Positions 14,075-26,814 of a DNA stretch of 64,000 bases are shown here, piece by piece. A program made the position numbers and the translations under genes. This DNA is from Lepidonotus clava (taxonomy: Eukaryota; Annelida; Polychaeta; Phyllodocida; Polynoidae), in assembly GCA_936440205.1 (NCBI GenBank), contig OW387146.1, positions 27,528,458 to 27,592,457 of the forward strand, given 5' to 3'. Positions within the stretch are counted from its first letter, which is position 1. Every line of letters begins with the position of its first letter. Under the pieces are notes generated by a model that made no database searches, was not told the DNA's origin, and saw only the letters and a list, made by a program, of their open reading frames with translations.

Positions 14075-14193
14075 ATTCGGTCACTGCCCCGGTGGCGTAA
14101 AACTAGCTGAAAGGCTTTACCTTGTGCAGTCTGGTAAAAGAACCCTGAAGGGTTGGCCAGACGTTAAACTAACCCCACAAACAAACAAACAAT
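14075..14193 (+). mobile_element. Probable retroposon 3' end (SINE or truncated LINE) with ACAA-type tail
   Basis: The stretch ends in CCAGACGTTAAACTAACCCC followed by a tail of ACAAACAAACAAAC. A GTTAAAC element plus a short tandem tail is common at the 3' ends of non-LTR retroposons in molluscan-type genomes, and this is recalled family knowledge. No reverse transcriptase fragment is visible upstream, so this is either a SINE or a heavily 5'-truncated LINE. The left border is a guess. Confidence 0.4.
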
Positions 14194-16005
14194 TTTCTTT
14201 TCCATGTCGATGGTTAGTTTTAAAGCTTGTTAGTTACAAGAAGAAGAAAATTGAAAGTTGAAAACACATAATTTTGCAACCAAAAAAAGGGCGGTTCCTA
14301 CGTGATAACGTTTTATATCAGATCGTACTTATCGCAGTTAGCAAATTCAACTACAATACCCGACGCCCAACAACATTTCTTTGTTAGTTCACTCTGTGGC
14401 GGGACAGAGCAAGAAGTGGCGTCCGAGCACTTTTGTCGGTACAAAAAATGACCGCCACCTTTGACTGGGAAGCAGTGAATCGGTCAAGGTGAGTGCAGGG
14501 AGGCAGAAAGTGGACATATTGTCTGGCTGACCAGAACTACGGGCCTGTAATTCCCCTCTGAGGAACACGCCATGTTGGCCGGGAGGTGGGGCCTGGGTGG
14601 GGCCGACAAGTCGGCGGGGGGGGGGGGGCTGGACATGCCGTCTATGGGGCACCTGAAGCCCTCTCTCCGACGTCACGACGTGTTCACGTTTCACTCAGCA
14701 CATATATATATAGCCTGGGCTTTGTACCTATGGGCGGGGAAAGGGTGGGATTGTTGGCCATAATGAACGATTTTCATTACGAATTTTGTAATTTTTGGGT
14801 AACAAATTAGTAATAGCAAAATCAGGGATTCTCTTTTGTGTATAAACTTTAAGATATATTCGGGTGTATGATGAAAAGACCGTTTCCTTTGGAAGAAAAC
14901 GTTTGAATCTGCCCTTTTACCTGAAATCAAACTTTAAGCACGACTGACCTAACCTGAATTATATCACTTCTCATGTAGTTTGGTTAATGACTTATGACAA
15001 CCAAATGTCTGCATGACGCTTAGAGGATTATTTCCCCCTCTATCTATAAACATACAATGTAGATGTATACAACACACTAGTACTTACCTGTTTCAATGTA
15101 TATGTAATTTTTATTCCAATGTTACTTAAAGCCATGGCATGGTTATTATGTTATCTTTTAGATAGCGTGATCAGATATCACAGCCGCTGAAATTCAATCG
15201 AAAGTGGCCATACTGTTTTTGATAATGCCTCTGTAATGGGGGTAATTTTAGAATTAGAAATAAAGTGAGCATCGAAGATTGAGGTGATAATCAGCTGTAG
15301 CCGAGTTGGGGCCGTGCGTGCACTCCCCTCCTCCTCAAATTAATAGGGGTTATCTACATGCTACTCTTACATGCTCTGATAGCATGCTTGACGTGTTAAG
15401 CATGATGGATGGTGGTGGGGATGGGTCGGGGCGGCGGGCCCACTTACCTACCCCCCCCCCCCCCCCACACACACACACACCCCACCCACCTACCCGAGCG
15501 GTGGGGCAGGTACCCAGGACATGTACATACTGACTGCTGATCAGGGAGCGGGTGTAACCCCGACAGGCACACATTATTGATACTAACTCTTTGGGTTCGA
15601 CAGAATGATACGGTTTGCGTTTCCAATAGAATTTATAGATAAATATCTTTGGTACTTATAACCTGGTGTTGGATTGAAAGGCACATGTAAGAAAGTTGAG
15701 AAAAGGGAACTCTGAAAACACGTACCATTAAAATGTTGGAATGAAGAAAACGAAAGAAATATTTAGAAATAAGTATTCCATGCGGCCATTTTCACAAGGC
15801 AGGTCCAAGGCAGATATCAGGGACGGTCCTTGTCCTCTAGAAGCATCTTTATGTACATGTTATATCCTTCTCTCTTTCCCCTGCAAGAAAGGTATTTACT
15901 TATTGCACTATCCTGTCTCCCGAACCACAAGAATATCTTTTGAGAGATCTCTTGAATTTAGGTTTTGATAGCAGTAAATATGAGAGTCGCTTCTTGCTAT
16001 TGGCG

Positions 16006-16101
16006 TCACGTTTCAGTCGGTATCACTTACTGTTTACCGTAGCTACACAGCCCATGACTGGTCCTTGACTCATACGGTAAACTAGAAGGTTAGAAACGTG
16101 A
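16006..16101. repeat. Long imperfect hairpin, about 96 nt
   Basis: An outer stem TCACGTTTC pairs with GAAACGTGA, and an inner stem GTTTACCGTA pairs with TACGGTAAAC. Unpaired bases lie between the two stems, and the central loop is about 31 bases. The size would suit a small structured RNA or a decayed foldback repeat. The long bulges argue against a normal microRNA precursor. Confidence 0.45.
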
Positions 16102-16447
16102 TCAGCTGAACAACCTAGTGGAGAAAACGCGTTTCCTCCATGGTTTTTTTTTCAAGATCGTAATGAATCGTTTTATAGACAGAAGAAACAACAATTTCAT
16201 TATTTCCTTTCAATAGACAAATTATTAACATCTTTATATGAGACATGAGACTGGCCTTCAATCTGGAAATCCTTTCCTGTTTTTGAAAACAGAAACTTCC
16301 CTTTTTGTTTCTTTACATGGAGATTGGGATGTTTTTTGATGAGTAGTGTACGGTAAATGAGTAGTGTATACCGGACAAGCTGGTCCTGGGGCCTTCTTAT
16401 TGTCAGGTGCTGAGGGTCACTGCCCAAGGTCACGTGTAATGATGTGA

Positions 16448-16460
16448 AGGTCAGAGGTCA
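16448..16460 (+). promoter_or_regulatory. AGGTCA DR1 element
   Basis: There are two perfect AGGTCA hexamers with one base between them, the DR1 arrangement recognised by RXR-, HNF4- and COUP-type nuclear receptors. An AAGGTCA with an adjacent CACGTG lies about 20 bases upstream. Use in vivo is inference. Confidence 0.35.
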
Positions 16461-19400
16461 GTGATCAGCTTAGGTAAACAAAAGGAGATGGCCCCGTGGC
16501 GATGTGTCCACTTATACCTATACTCATCAGCCTTGTATTTATTGTTACCCCTAGGTACGCTGAGGTCTCAGCGCTGTTCAGGACTGTTCAGACCTGTTTC
16601 TGTGCAGATTAAACGGACCAGACTCAGCAATAACAACCTGAATTTTACAGTGTTTGGTCAGAACATCATTATATTCATTGTGGTTACACAAAATTATTAA
16701 TCCCTTATAATAAACTGAGCATTTTAACTAGCAGCATTTGATATTACTTATAATAGATTATGCACCCACACATCCCATTGCCATAATTATGAGTAACTGC
16801 ATGACACATATTCTGTGAGTATGTGCGACAGTCGTCTAATTCCATAGCAAAACTTTGAAACTGTTTAGTACAGTTGCACAGTAACTGTCTGTGATTAACC
16901 CCTGTAACCGGAGATGTGAAGTCAGTGGAGTGCAGGTAATACCTAATCGGGAGTTACAGCGTGCGGAGAGGGTTAAATCAGGCAGAATAAAGACCTGCAG
17001 TTACACGCCTTAAGGTACCCTGAACCTTATAACGCCGTAACGTCTGGGTAAACTACTGTGAAGAATTCTATTCAGTGTGCTACTGTTGTTTTAATTCTTA
17101 CTGTAAGTAAGAAAAAAGTAACAAAAATACAAGGATCTTTTAGCTGATATAATCGGGTAATATGGCAATAATATAGAGCCTTTCTATATAATTGGAGGTC
17201 ATGTTTATCTAACCTATTAAAGGAATAATGTTGCCATCTTTTCCACCCTCTAATGCAAACGGGTTCTTCTGAATCCGAGGCATATCGTGAGGTTAGGGGA
17301 TACCTAATAAGGGTAGGAGCCGGCCCTCCTTGACAGCCTGTAGGTGGTTTAATCACCGGGTCGGGTGGTGTGATTGATCAAAGGACGACCCCGTCTACCA
17401 ATGATTGATTGGGAGTAGAATATATAGGTCGATCATGATACTGTGTCTCATACACAATGGAGTGTCCTGGTTGGTCCCCGGGCCTCTAAACCCCACGGGT
17501 AGCCGCATTTACAACAAAAGACCCAAACTGACCCCAGATTTATCTCCGGTAAGTGTAGGGTATAGAGTCCGGGAAGTCTCAGTGCTAAAACTGACAATAG
17601 CATGATCCTATAAACTAGACTAACCGCCAGCAAGAAACGCCGTGCGAACAACAGTGAGAAACTAATGGCCAAATGCTAACATTCCAATAAATTGCCTTCT
17701 TCTTTTGAGGATATTTGATACTTTCTGTCAAGTTTAAACTATTTTTCCAAGAGATCTTTACCGGTAAGGCTTGTTTCTAGATCAAAGGGTGAATAATTCG
17801 GCCTTGTGGAGAGTGACGGGCGGCGTCTTGGTTCGAGGTTATCTCAGCGGGGAGAGGAGGCTAGGGCCGGCAGGGGGACAGGGGACAGGGGCGACAGGGA
17901 CAGGGGCCTGTGTGTCCGCCGTCAGGCCGCACCTACTGGGTACAGAGAGTGGCGTATAGACACGGGCAGAAAAAAGAACAATTTGATCGCATAATTTGGT
18001 CTTTCTGTCCTCCCCGTTTAGACCTGAGCCCGCCCTTAACTCCCTGACCCCCAAATGTCGTCTGCTACCCCTTCTGATCGAAATTAAACTGTATTTTTCC
18101 CTAAAAATATTCCACTTTTGCCAAAATATATTCAAGAGCGATTGTGTGATGCAGACCAAGATAGGATATAAGTGAGATTAAAAAGGATGAATAAATTTAG
18201 AGATATACAGAAAACTGTCAGACGGTCTGTCATTCTTGCCCCGACCGTGTGTAACCGATCCCCGGGTGGTGCGACCTGTACTCCCCCTGGGGGGACGCGG
18301 CCACACCAGAACCACAACCCCCGGGACGGGCAAAACGTCCAGGTCACAGAAGGTGGGGGCCATGGGGCGCAGAAGGTCAATTAAGTCAGTGGATCAAGGG
18401 GTAAAAAGACGCGTATGTTCAGAATCCCCGAGCTTACCTGACTTAGGTACACGACAGTCGCAGATGTTACCAGTGCCCGCTGTCATTTGACAGTTTACTC
18501 ACGTAGGTCATCAGAAAGTAGCCACAAGCTAAAACAGACTTCATCTAGAAGAATCCTGCACCAGCCGATGTTTGAGATGTGTGTTTTTAACGTGTTTCCT
18601 TTAACAATAAGGAGACTTTATAAAAACCAGTTGGTTCACCAAAGTGTTTACGTCCATTACCTGTCCAGACGGTATAGATTTCATCGAACCCCCACTTATT
18701 GGTGTCACATTTAGAGTGAAGTGCCCTATCTGATGGCCTCATGGAGTAACAGGTGCGTATTATCGTTAACTGTACTTTATACACCGGTCACACATATACT
18801 GACTACAGGGTAAAGGCATGGTTATATATGGCATATTCCCTCATTATCGTCCAGCTATCAGTGAGCTGACTGCTGTCATTTGCCATTATCACAAAATAAT
18901 AATTAATAAATCACAAATCACAAAATGTATAGAACAGGGCAGGTCCGGATGTGTATATAAAGCATTATTTCAAATAGTGTTTCCATGTCAAAGGGCTGAA
19001 ACCATCATCAAGAAAATATATCGTATCAAATTCATAAATATGTTGAGAGTAAAATGTCATTGATATGTTCTGGCTCTCTAGCTGTATGGGTAGGCCACTG
19101 CCCCCCCCCCCCCCACCTCCTCCTGTACCCAGGGGCTCCACCCGCCGTCCGGGGTATGTGCTGGGGTCCCTCTGTCCACCCTGTCATGGCCATTTGTTCT
19201 CCAAGGTTGTCATGGTGATTTACCGACGTCACCCCGGCCACGACGTCGTTGTAAGTCATGACACGTCTAACCCTGCTCCCGACAAGCCGGTGTCGGGGTA
19301 CCCCGTCTATGGAGGCCCCAGTCTACATATGGGGCACGACACAGACGTCCTCTAACCCACCAGAAGACGCTCCTTATAATCCTCCCCCTAATCCACATAT

Positions 19401-19563
19401 GGGATGCTACATACATGTAATATTGTATTTCCTTCCTCACACATATGAATCTTCTAATCCAAATATGCGACCAAACATATCAGAGCGATAATAACATCAG
19501 TTGTTGCATCATCTGGTGGTCAACTGAGCTGTTGCTTACATCCCGTCATCCAGTGCAGTGGTA

Positions 19564-19614
19564 GGACGCTGTACATGGCGTCTTGTTCCCAGATCAGACG
19601 CCGAACACAGCGTC
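19564..19614. repeat. Two-step hairpin
   Basis: An outer GACGCTGT pairs with ACAGCGTC, and an inner GGCGTC pairs with GACGCC around a 14 base loop. It is a short stable hairpin in non-coding sequence with no family assignment. Confidence 0.5.
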
Positions 19615-20514
19615 GTCTGACTCCACAGTCGGCGTCCCCCAGTGGTTTACCTAGCTGTTCACCGGGGGTACCTGTGATATCTGAGAAAAGCCTGAAGTGA
19701 GAGAAACATCAATAGCTATTATATTGATAGTTTTTGAAATGATATTCTGTTTCCATTCTAAATAATTCACTTACAAAGAATAAAGTAACTATTCCTCTTT
19801 GTCAAATTGTTCCCATCGTTATCTACCACTCAGTTAATGAATACATGGCCCCATTCACCCAGCTTGCTGCCCTATAAAACCCATACCGACCGGTCTGTTG
19901 GCAGTTACCTGTAGGCCGGGACACTCTGGTGGTATATAGGGGTACAAAGGGAGCCTTATAGGCAGCTTCAAAGACATACATATATATGGATAGCGCCCAG
20001 CGGAGGCCTAATTAGGGGGGTACCTACAAAAACCTGCCCGGGGGTGTGGGGGCGTCGTGTTCCCCCCGCCCGGTAGGGGGCAGGTCGGGGCACTGTTTGT
20101 AAAGCCCCATACCCACTAGGCGATTTTAGAAGTAATACTGCCAGATAAATCATCAAAATCTTCTCTGCAACGTTCCTGTTATTATTCCCAATGCATCTAT
20201 TTACTCTCGTGAATCCCGTTTCCCCATTAACTTTCTATGCACGCACGCTTTCCCCGTTGTAAAGTCGTGTGCTGAAGTTCGATCATTAGCCACCTTATGG
20301 TGCCTTTTGTCCTGTTTTAGTTGATAAATCCACCTCCCCACTCTCTGGGTACTGTCTGCAGTCAGGTCCATCCGTCCCTCTCTTCCCCTCTGACATCCCA
20401 TAATAACAGGCGCCAGATGTCACCACCTACATAGGACGTAGGTTTCCTTTGATACCGTTTGTCAAAAGTGACGATGATTTACTGCAGTCAATGTATACCG
20501 TAGGCTGTGATCAA

Positions 20515-20532
20515 TTTTTTTTTTTTTTTTTT
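20515..20532. repeat. Poly(T) tract, 18 T
   Basis: This is an uninterrupted T run. It could be the complement of a retroposon poly(A) tail on the minus strand, but no recognisable body lies next to it. Confidence 0.85.
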
Positions 20533-22759
20533 ACATTATTTCCAAGTTGATGACAAAAACTGCACAGGACGACCCCAAGATAACCGTCGTTCGATCGTTT
20601 ATAACCCAACCCTGAGCCCTTTTTACTGTTTACATCGAAATAGATAAATCTTAGACATCAGCAGCCCTTTTGTGCTGAAATTAGTGATTTTGAGAAAAGA
20701 TTAGAAAAGTGGGTAAAGTATGAGGGCGATGTTATCACTGATGTATGTGTACCGGTCGGCCCGGGGAGGGGGTGGGGTGGGTGCAGTGATTGATCAGGGG
20801 GAGTACCACGTAGACCCGTTACTAAAGGCCATGTCCACGGGAATAAAGTCAATCTAAATCTGAATAACAAGCAGCCCCCTGTGTATTGCCAGACGATTTA
20901 TTGCTTAGCTACCTTCCTAACCATATCACATTTCTAAGATATTTAGTGGTAAGCGTTTAAAAACAGAGGAAAAAAATGTTACGGTGTCATATGGTGTTGT
21001 TTGAATACAATGGAAAAGATTCATATCTAAAATCTTCTATTTTCCTTGTCACTATCCATCATGTCTAGATCGTTTAAATTAATTGTCAAAATCCATAAAC
21101 TCTAAGGGGAGCCACCCGCTGCTACCTGTATTTTGTATTCGGTGACACCTGCAGATATATAGTGTAAGCTTCTAGACCATGACAAACCCCTACAGATATT
21201 GTGTAATTAGTATTACCTGCAGGCTGTGGGGATGAAAAGGCTGGCTGGGGTCAGTGATCCGTGACCAACCTTTCCCTATAGGCTCTACCAGTCACACGGA
21301 AAGAAAACTAAAAAGAGGAGGAAAAAAACACAATTGATAAAAACCCAATCCATTAAAGCTGAAAGAAACCATCAGATGTTTATCGCTGAACTTTCCTTTG
21401 TATCCTTTACGAATTTTGGATGCAGCCCCCAAGTTGTGAAAGCAGGTCGCGAGGTGTTTTTGCCCCTTTTCTCCTGGATCATAGAGGGGTGAAAAGCTAC
21501 AATAAGTGGAGTGACTTGTGGAAGTATCCACTCAATATGAGGGTAATTGAATGGCGCTTTGCGGGGCGGCCTGTGGGGGTCGGGTGAGGGCTGGGTGAGT
21601 GAGCGCGGCCTATGTGTGGTCAGGGGGTACTGTGGGCCCGGGGACAGGGGCAGGCACAGGTATGATTGATGATCAAACCATGGGCTTCACTTTCACCGCC
21701 TTTAATAAGTCTCTGAACCTGGCGATCGGGCAAACGTTACATGGAAGAAGAACTCGATAAGGAGGATTTGACTGCTGCATTACAATTGGGGATCAGGGTG
21801 TCAGGGGGAATCCATCAAGAAATGGAAAATATATATGAAAGCTATGAAGGATGATACTTGTGTATGGTGTAAATAAGTCCCCGGTGAAGACAGAGCTTGT
21901 ACTAGATATCCATATGATATTTACCTCTATAGTTGTAAAGTACTTGTTGTAGATGAGCGTTTGGGGCTGTTCCCACGTATACAGGTTACAAAAAGTTGGC
22001 AGTGTTTACAGCCCTTTACTCACCTTTGGAGAACAGAAACTTGACGGTGTTTCTGATTTCTTACTAACCAAGATTAATCTAGTTGAGACAAATCTTACAG
22101 AGAAATCACAGCACATAAAGTCGGTGCATGGCCGATGGTATCTGGGGTGAGTGTCGGGGCCCAGGACCCCGGGCTGTAGGCCCGGTACAGACCTCTTTGA
22201 TCTGTCAACGGGACTCACGGGGCATTTTAATCGTCCACATTTCACAATGATCAAAGCATGATGTGACTTACAGGTGTCACATTAAGTATGAGGATAAACT
22301 AAAGTGAAAATGAAGTGTCGGAGACCGAATAGGAACACAGAGATTGTGGTCTACCGCATTCCCTAATTCAATTAAAAGTGAATACCTATTCAAAATAGTA
22401 AGTTCTTATTTCAAGTAAGGATTCACGTAACACATAATTGTTCTCGTATTGAAAACAAAAGGTGTTAAAGTGTCATTAACTTATCCGTATAGGCAAGATA
22501 CAATGTTTTGTAATGATCATTTTTGTTGAAAATGATATTATTGAGCTGCTGTTTAAGAGAAACACCACATTAAAATAACTTAAGTTATAGGCAAGTTGAA
22601 GTTCTATAACGTGTTTAATCTCATTGTACTTTCACATCTTTGTCGACGTATTCAGACCAAGGTTGCGTCTCCCGCCTTGACCACTGGTTACCCCCTGGGC
22701 CCCTCTCCCCCGGCCCTCCCCACTCTACCCGCCACAACATACCCTTTGTCCATTACATG

Positions 22760-22795
22760 TGACCTTCAAGCGACCTTGAAAGGTCAAGATGACCT
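22760..22795. promoter_or_regulatory. Four TGACCT/AGGTCA half-sites in 36 bp
   Basis: TGACCT, then GACCTT facing AAGGTC with a two-base gap, then a further TGACCT follow in quick succession. The inverted pair plus flanking sites resembles a composite nuclear-receptor element. It is intronic and the function is unproven. Confidence 0.35.
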
Positions 22796-24659
22796 CTGCC
22801 GGCCCGTTGCATTCTAGGACCTTTTTGCCCCTTGGCGGTACTTCTGAGTGTCACCCGAAATGTTCTTGTCCCAAATTATTACCTTCTTAAAACGGAAAAC
22901 TTTTTACCAAGAAAAAGTCTAAAAACTCTGGTTACGCCATAGAAATATTGTCAGCATGTCGATCATAAATTACCTATTGTTATAAGTTCATTAATCTGTT
23001 TTACATTTAGAATAATACCTGTTTAGAGTTAAAGTATTGAGCGTTCAGGTGAGGGACTGGGGGAGTTCCCATGCTGTGGGTTATGCATAGAAGAAGTGCG
23101 TTGAGGCGTAAAGGGCCTATATTAGTAAGAAAAACACACGCTTGTCCGCGCACGGAGGTGTGAACACTCGGTCCGAGGTGTCAAAGGCCTCATTTAGTCA
23201 GCCTCGATTCATTTTTTGTGACGCCATGTCTTGTTGGTGGGTACACGTCACGAAGGCCGCCATTGTTGTAGGACCACGACCCCTACCGGCCACCACCAGA
23301 AACATAAGGCTCTCCCCAGGCATTATTAATACTTAATTCTCTCATTCCTCTTCTGGTTTGACCTTATTATAAGGCGACCGAAAACCAATCAGAAGTATGG
23401 GGCATTCATTTGGAAGGTGAAGCAAGCGTAAAATAACTTCCATATGTTCAATTAAAACCTCTAAGCTCCCACAGTGTGTTTACATATATCGCACAGATTA
23501 TTACTCATAAAAAGTTATAGTGGTGGATGTCATTAAATGTCGTCGGTGCTAGTTGACTTAGGCATATATACAAGATATATGGTGAAAGGAAGTCGCGACG
23601 AAAAGGATTACAGAAAAGGCATAAAAACGGAAAGTTCACAATAGAGTTTAGATCCTATGCCTTGTTGTGAAGTGCACTTTTTAAGTCCCCTCACAAAAGA
23701 ATGATTTTCAGCGTCACCTATCAAATCAGGTGTACAGAAAAGGTGCCCTCCTAGACCCAAACAGGGAATACATCACCCCCTCTGTCATCCCCACTGCCTC
23801 TGTCACTCCTCTATAGCCTCTCCTGTCCCCTATTGAGGCATTACATTTTTTCCTAATTTTGTATTCAATGCAAACTACTTTTTAGCCTTTGATTTATACA
23901 CCTTATACTTAAAGGGACATCGCACATGTTAACACTTATCGGTAGAATCTGACTTTAAATCACTGTTGTATGAAATACGGCAATTACGGGTAAGAATCAT
24001 ATTGTGCAGAGATTATTGGCTTCGGGGCTTTGTGGATCTGGTTTATTTCACTGTGTTACCATAGTCTATAGGATTGAATTGACATGTGTATACTGTGAAA
24101 GTATAGCCACAAGTGAGTGCGGCAGGTAGTGATCTAGTCCCAGTGAAGTCTAACAGGCCGAGGCAGTCTGAATTAATTACCTCATGAATATAAGACCCGA
24201 TCCTTTTGACACTAAGAAATAACGCCCCTTCATGTTGTAAAGAAGTTTGTGTAAAAAAAAAGAAGGAAAAAGTCCACGCTGTCAGGGGAAAAACGTAAGG
24301 GATGTGTTTAATAGTGAAAAGAACGTCAGAAAACTAAATCTCGGTTTTCAAACAAAGTCCCTTGGAATTGAAGTGGAATTTGGAGGGAGAAGTACACCAG
24401 TAAATCGACTGTTGTCACCTTAGAGAAATAGGGCCATAGGAGGCAACTTGGTGTGAGTGTGAGGGGATGAAGGAGCCCTGTGGACCCGCCTGTAGGGCTC
24501 TAGCCGAGAGGACGCGGGTTAGGGGGGGGGGGAGTTGTGGTAAGCCACTTGGGTGGTGTGGTGCCCACCATGTCGAAGCATGTGGGCTCACATGGCCAGG
24601 TACATGTAAAAGGAGGAGCCCTGTATGGGTGTGTTTGTTGAACGCCGCAGACTTCGTCC

Positions 24660-24701
24660 TCAAGGTCACCTCCAGGTTAGGCCAAGGTCAAGCCCAAGGT
24701 C
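24660..24701 (+). promoter_or_regulatory. Three CAAGGTCA extended half-sites
   Basis: Three copies of the extended half-site CAAGGTCA lie in the same orientation within 42 bases. TCAAGGTCA is the known monomer site of ERR- and NR5A-type receptors. Spacing is about 22 and 11 bases. Function is inference. Confidence 0.35.
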
Positions 24702-25059
24702 ATAGATACCTCCTCTGTATTTATTTAGAAAGGTAAATACAGTGATCTATTACTCTCCTGTTTCACCTGTTGTTTGGGCTATTGGGAATACTCTTTGAAA
24801 AATAGAAAAGAACAAGAACTAGAAAATAGTTATATAACCACAACAAAAGTACTGAGGATGGAAATATTTGATTAAATTGTAAGGGACCTGCAGGATAGCA
24901 AAGGCTTTATGATACCTGAATGATACCGGAATCTAGTTCACGATGTTTAGAGACCAGTATCTGAAAACCACAGAGGCCAATTTCAGTGGCAGGTATTTTC
25001 ACGGCAACGGGAGTAAGACATGAGGAATTTCTGCCATGAAGATGACATATCTGTTAGTG

Positions 25060-25150
25060 ATTTAGACGTAAGGTGCAGTGGTAAACGTGTGACATGTAAG
25101 CAGCAGGCCCGAGTTAAAGCCGCTCCCCTCTGTTTGCCCACCAACAAAAC
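25060..25150 (+). mobile_element. Possible decayed tRNA-derived SINE head
   Basis: GTGCAGTGGTAA followed about 30 bases later by GGCCCGAGTTAAAGCC resembles the A-box and B-box pair (GGTTCGAATCC type) of tRNA-derived SINEs in degraded form. No tail can be assigned. It could be a chance resemblance. Confidence 0.3.
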
Positions 25151-26240
25151 TTCTTGATTCTCACAATAACCTCCGTCAACACCACCACTACTGACACTCG
25201 GCTCGTTTTAGTTCGCGAAAATTATAATTTACTGCGCACAAATGTACAGATACACCAGCATTATATAAATGAGTTTAACCAACTTAAACTTTTAGTGCAG
25301 GTATGATATATTGGTTTATTTGTATATGTGTATTTGTCGTCCAAGGCGCCAGGTTGTAAGTAGCAGGGGGATTGGGGATTTTACACATGAGTGACTTTAT
25401 ATCGGCCAAATTTTATGGCAGCAGAATAGAGTGCCCATTGTGGTGCGCCGGGTATGGACTTGATCATATTCAGCTCGCCCCAGCGCCCCACTATAATATT
25501 GACGCGGCCTATTTTGCCAACTGTCCCCCACCCCGACCACCTCTCTGTGTGCACCTCGCCTTGACGGGGGGCTGGGGGGGGGGGGACCCAGTCAAAGGGC
25601 GGCCATGCTTCAAGTTATCACTCTCCTAACATATGCTTATTTGTACTGCCCCCTTTGAGTTGAATCATGAAGGTACCAAAGACGTGTGTGGAGAGTGCAG
25701 CCCCCCCCCCGGTGGGCGCGCCCCACACAACCCCCACATAGGCCCTCTGTCACCACACACACACACAAACTCACCTTTGTTCACTTTCTCTTTATTTTTT
25801 CAATCAATTTTCACATTTTCCGCCTCTTTTTCTTCCGACAATCCGTCCCTACCCGCTCTGAAAGCCCCTTCATGTTAGGGTAGCTCCTGTTTGTTTTCTT
25901 CTCAGGTTGTCTTTGATCTCATCTAGACCACGATTTGATGGTTTATTTATGTGGTTTCTCTCATTGAACGTGTGGTTATAGAAGTATAATATAGAGCTTT
26001 CAACCATTCCTTTGAATGTCAACAAAATGATGATTTCACTGTTTCACCATATCCAAGGAAGAACTTGTACATGTATAAGATTGGATTTAAGTTTAAAAAA
26101 CAACACAAAAAATGCTCGAGATAAACTATATAAGGCCTATTCTAAATCAATTGAATATTTCCATAGTCCCATAAATTGTGGTGGACATTGTTTACCCGTG
26201 TGAGTATGCCGTACCTCTAACCGTGCGTGTTTCCCCCCAG

Positions 26241-26345
26241 AACCCGCCTACCGGGCCGTAGCCAGGGAGGACAGCGGGAACTACACGTGTGTGGCCACCA
26301 ACGTCATCAGGTCGACAAGGACCTGGGTCACCCTCGACGTCCAGT
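26241..26345 (+). CDS. IgSF gene exon a: C-terminal part of an Ig domain
   Basis: This 105 bp exon has a pyrimidine-rich acceptor ending CCCCCCAG and a strong donor GTGAGT. It is read in phase 1: two bases finish a codon, 34 codons follow, and one base is left over. The peptide contains REDSGNYTCVATNV, the classic DxGxYxC motif of the F strand of an Ig domain, followed by the G strand TWVTLDVQ. The first half of this domain must lie on an exon upstream of the window. The last base (T) joins exon b to give Tyr. Third codon positions are almost all G or C, unlike the surrounding intron. Families with strings of such domains include nephrin/SYG-2-like and other cell-adhesion proteins. I cannot choose between them. 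Confidence 0.88.
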
Positions 26346-26549
26346 GTGAGTACAAGACTCTTCACTATGTACACAGTAAAAGACATGTATGGTAAGAAAT
26401 CTGAGTAATATGTACAGATAATCTGCGACTTTTTGTGTGTATTTCGCCGTTTCTTGCACGGTAATTTTAAAATTGAAGAAAAGTGTCATTGACGAATAAC
26501 TACGTCTTATTCATTATTACCCTCTGGATCGACGAGCCGGGCGTATTGT

Positions 26550-26584
26550 GTGCAGGGCGTATTGCCAGGCCATACGCCCTGCAC
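26550..26584. repeat. Perfect 13 bp stem hairpin
   Basis: GTGCAGGGCGTAT and its exact reverse complement flank a 9 base loop (TGCCAGGCC). A partial direct copy, GGGCGTATTG, lies immediately upstream. It sits just left of the larger inverted repeat at 26643 and may be part of the same foldback element. Confidence 0.7.
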
Positions 26585-26642
26585 CATTTCCGGTTTATTT
26601 TTACTAATATTTTTACGAAAATTCACAATATTTTACATTAGT

Positions 26643-26814
26643 ATCGGGTAATAAACATAAGAAGGCCCTAAGGGGTCGTCCTCGGGTAGCTGTACGGCCC
26701 TAGGACTCTAGCGCGTAGCCTCCGGGCTCGGGCCGTCGCCAGGTCCCCGGGCCGTACAGCTACCCTCGGACGCCCCCCACGGGCCTTCTTATTATATTAC
26801 CGATGTTCTTCTCA
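26643..26814. repeat. Foldback repeat with arms of about 55 bp
   Basis: The left arm reads ATCGGGTAAT..., AAGAAGGCCC... and GGGTAGCTGTACGGCCC. The right arm is its inexact reverse complement and ends TTCTTATTATATTACCGAT. A GC-rich centre of about 55 bases separates them, and no coding frame is visible. This fits a foldback or MITE-type dispersed element. Its borders and any target duplication are unclear. Confidence 0.6.

Larger units (their letters stand above)
1..26240. other. Upstream intron sequence without a recognised exon
   Basis: I searched this 26 kb for Ig-type coding blocks (Cys, Trp, DxGxYxC patterns next to AG/GT borders) and found none. Open frames here are short, mostly lie in C- or G-rich stretches, and show no domain. 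Exon a starts in the middle of an Ig domain, so at least one more exon lies upstream. The region probably belongs to a very long intron of the same gene, but separate small genes that I cannot recognise are not excluded. It contains long C/G homopolymers, a few hairpins, decayed dispersed repeats and clusters of AGGTCA-like half-sites, listed separately. The rest shows nothing I can name. Confidence 0.55.

Noticed and set aside
19065-19355. Open frame after a C run ending in CCCAG, as a possible exon
   Set aside because: The peptide shows no Ig features and no good donor ends it. The composition is patchy.
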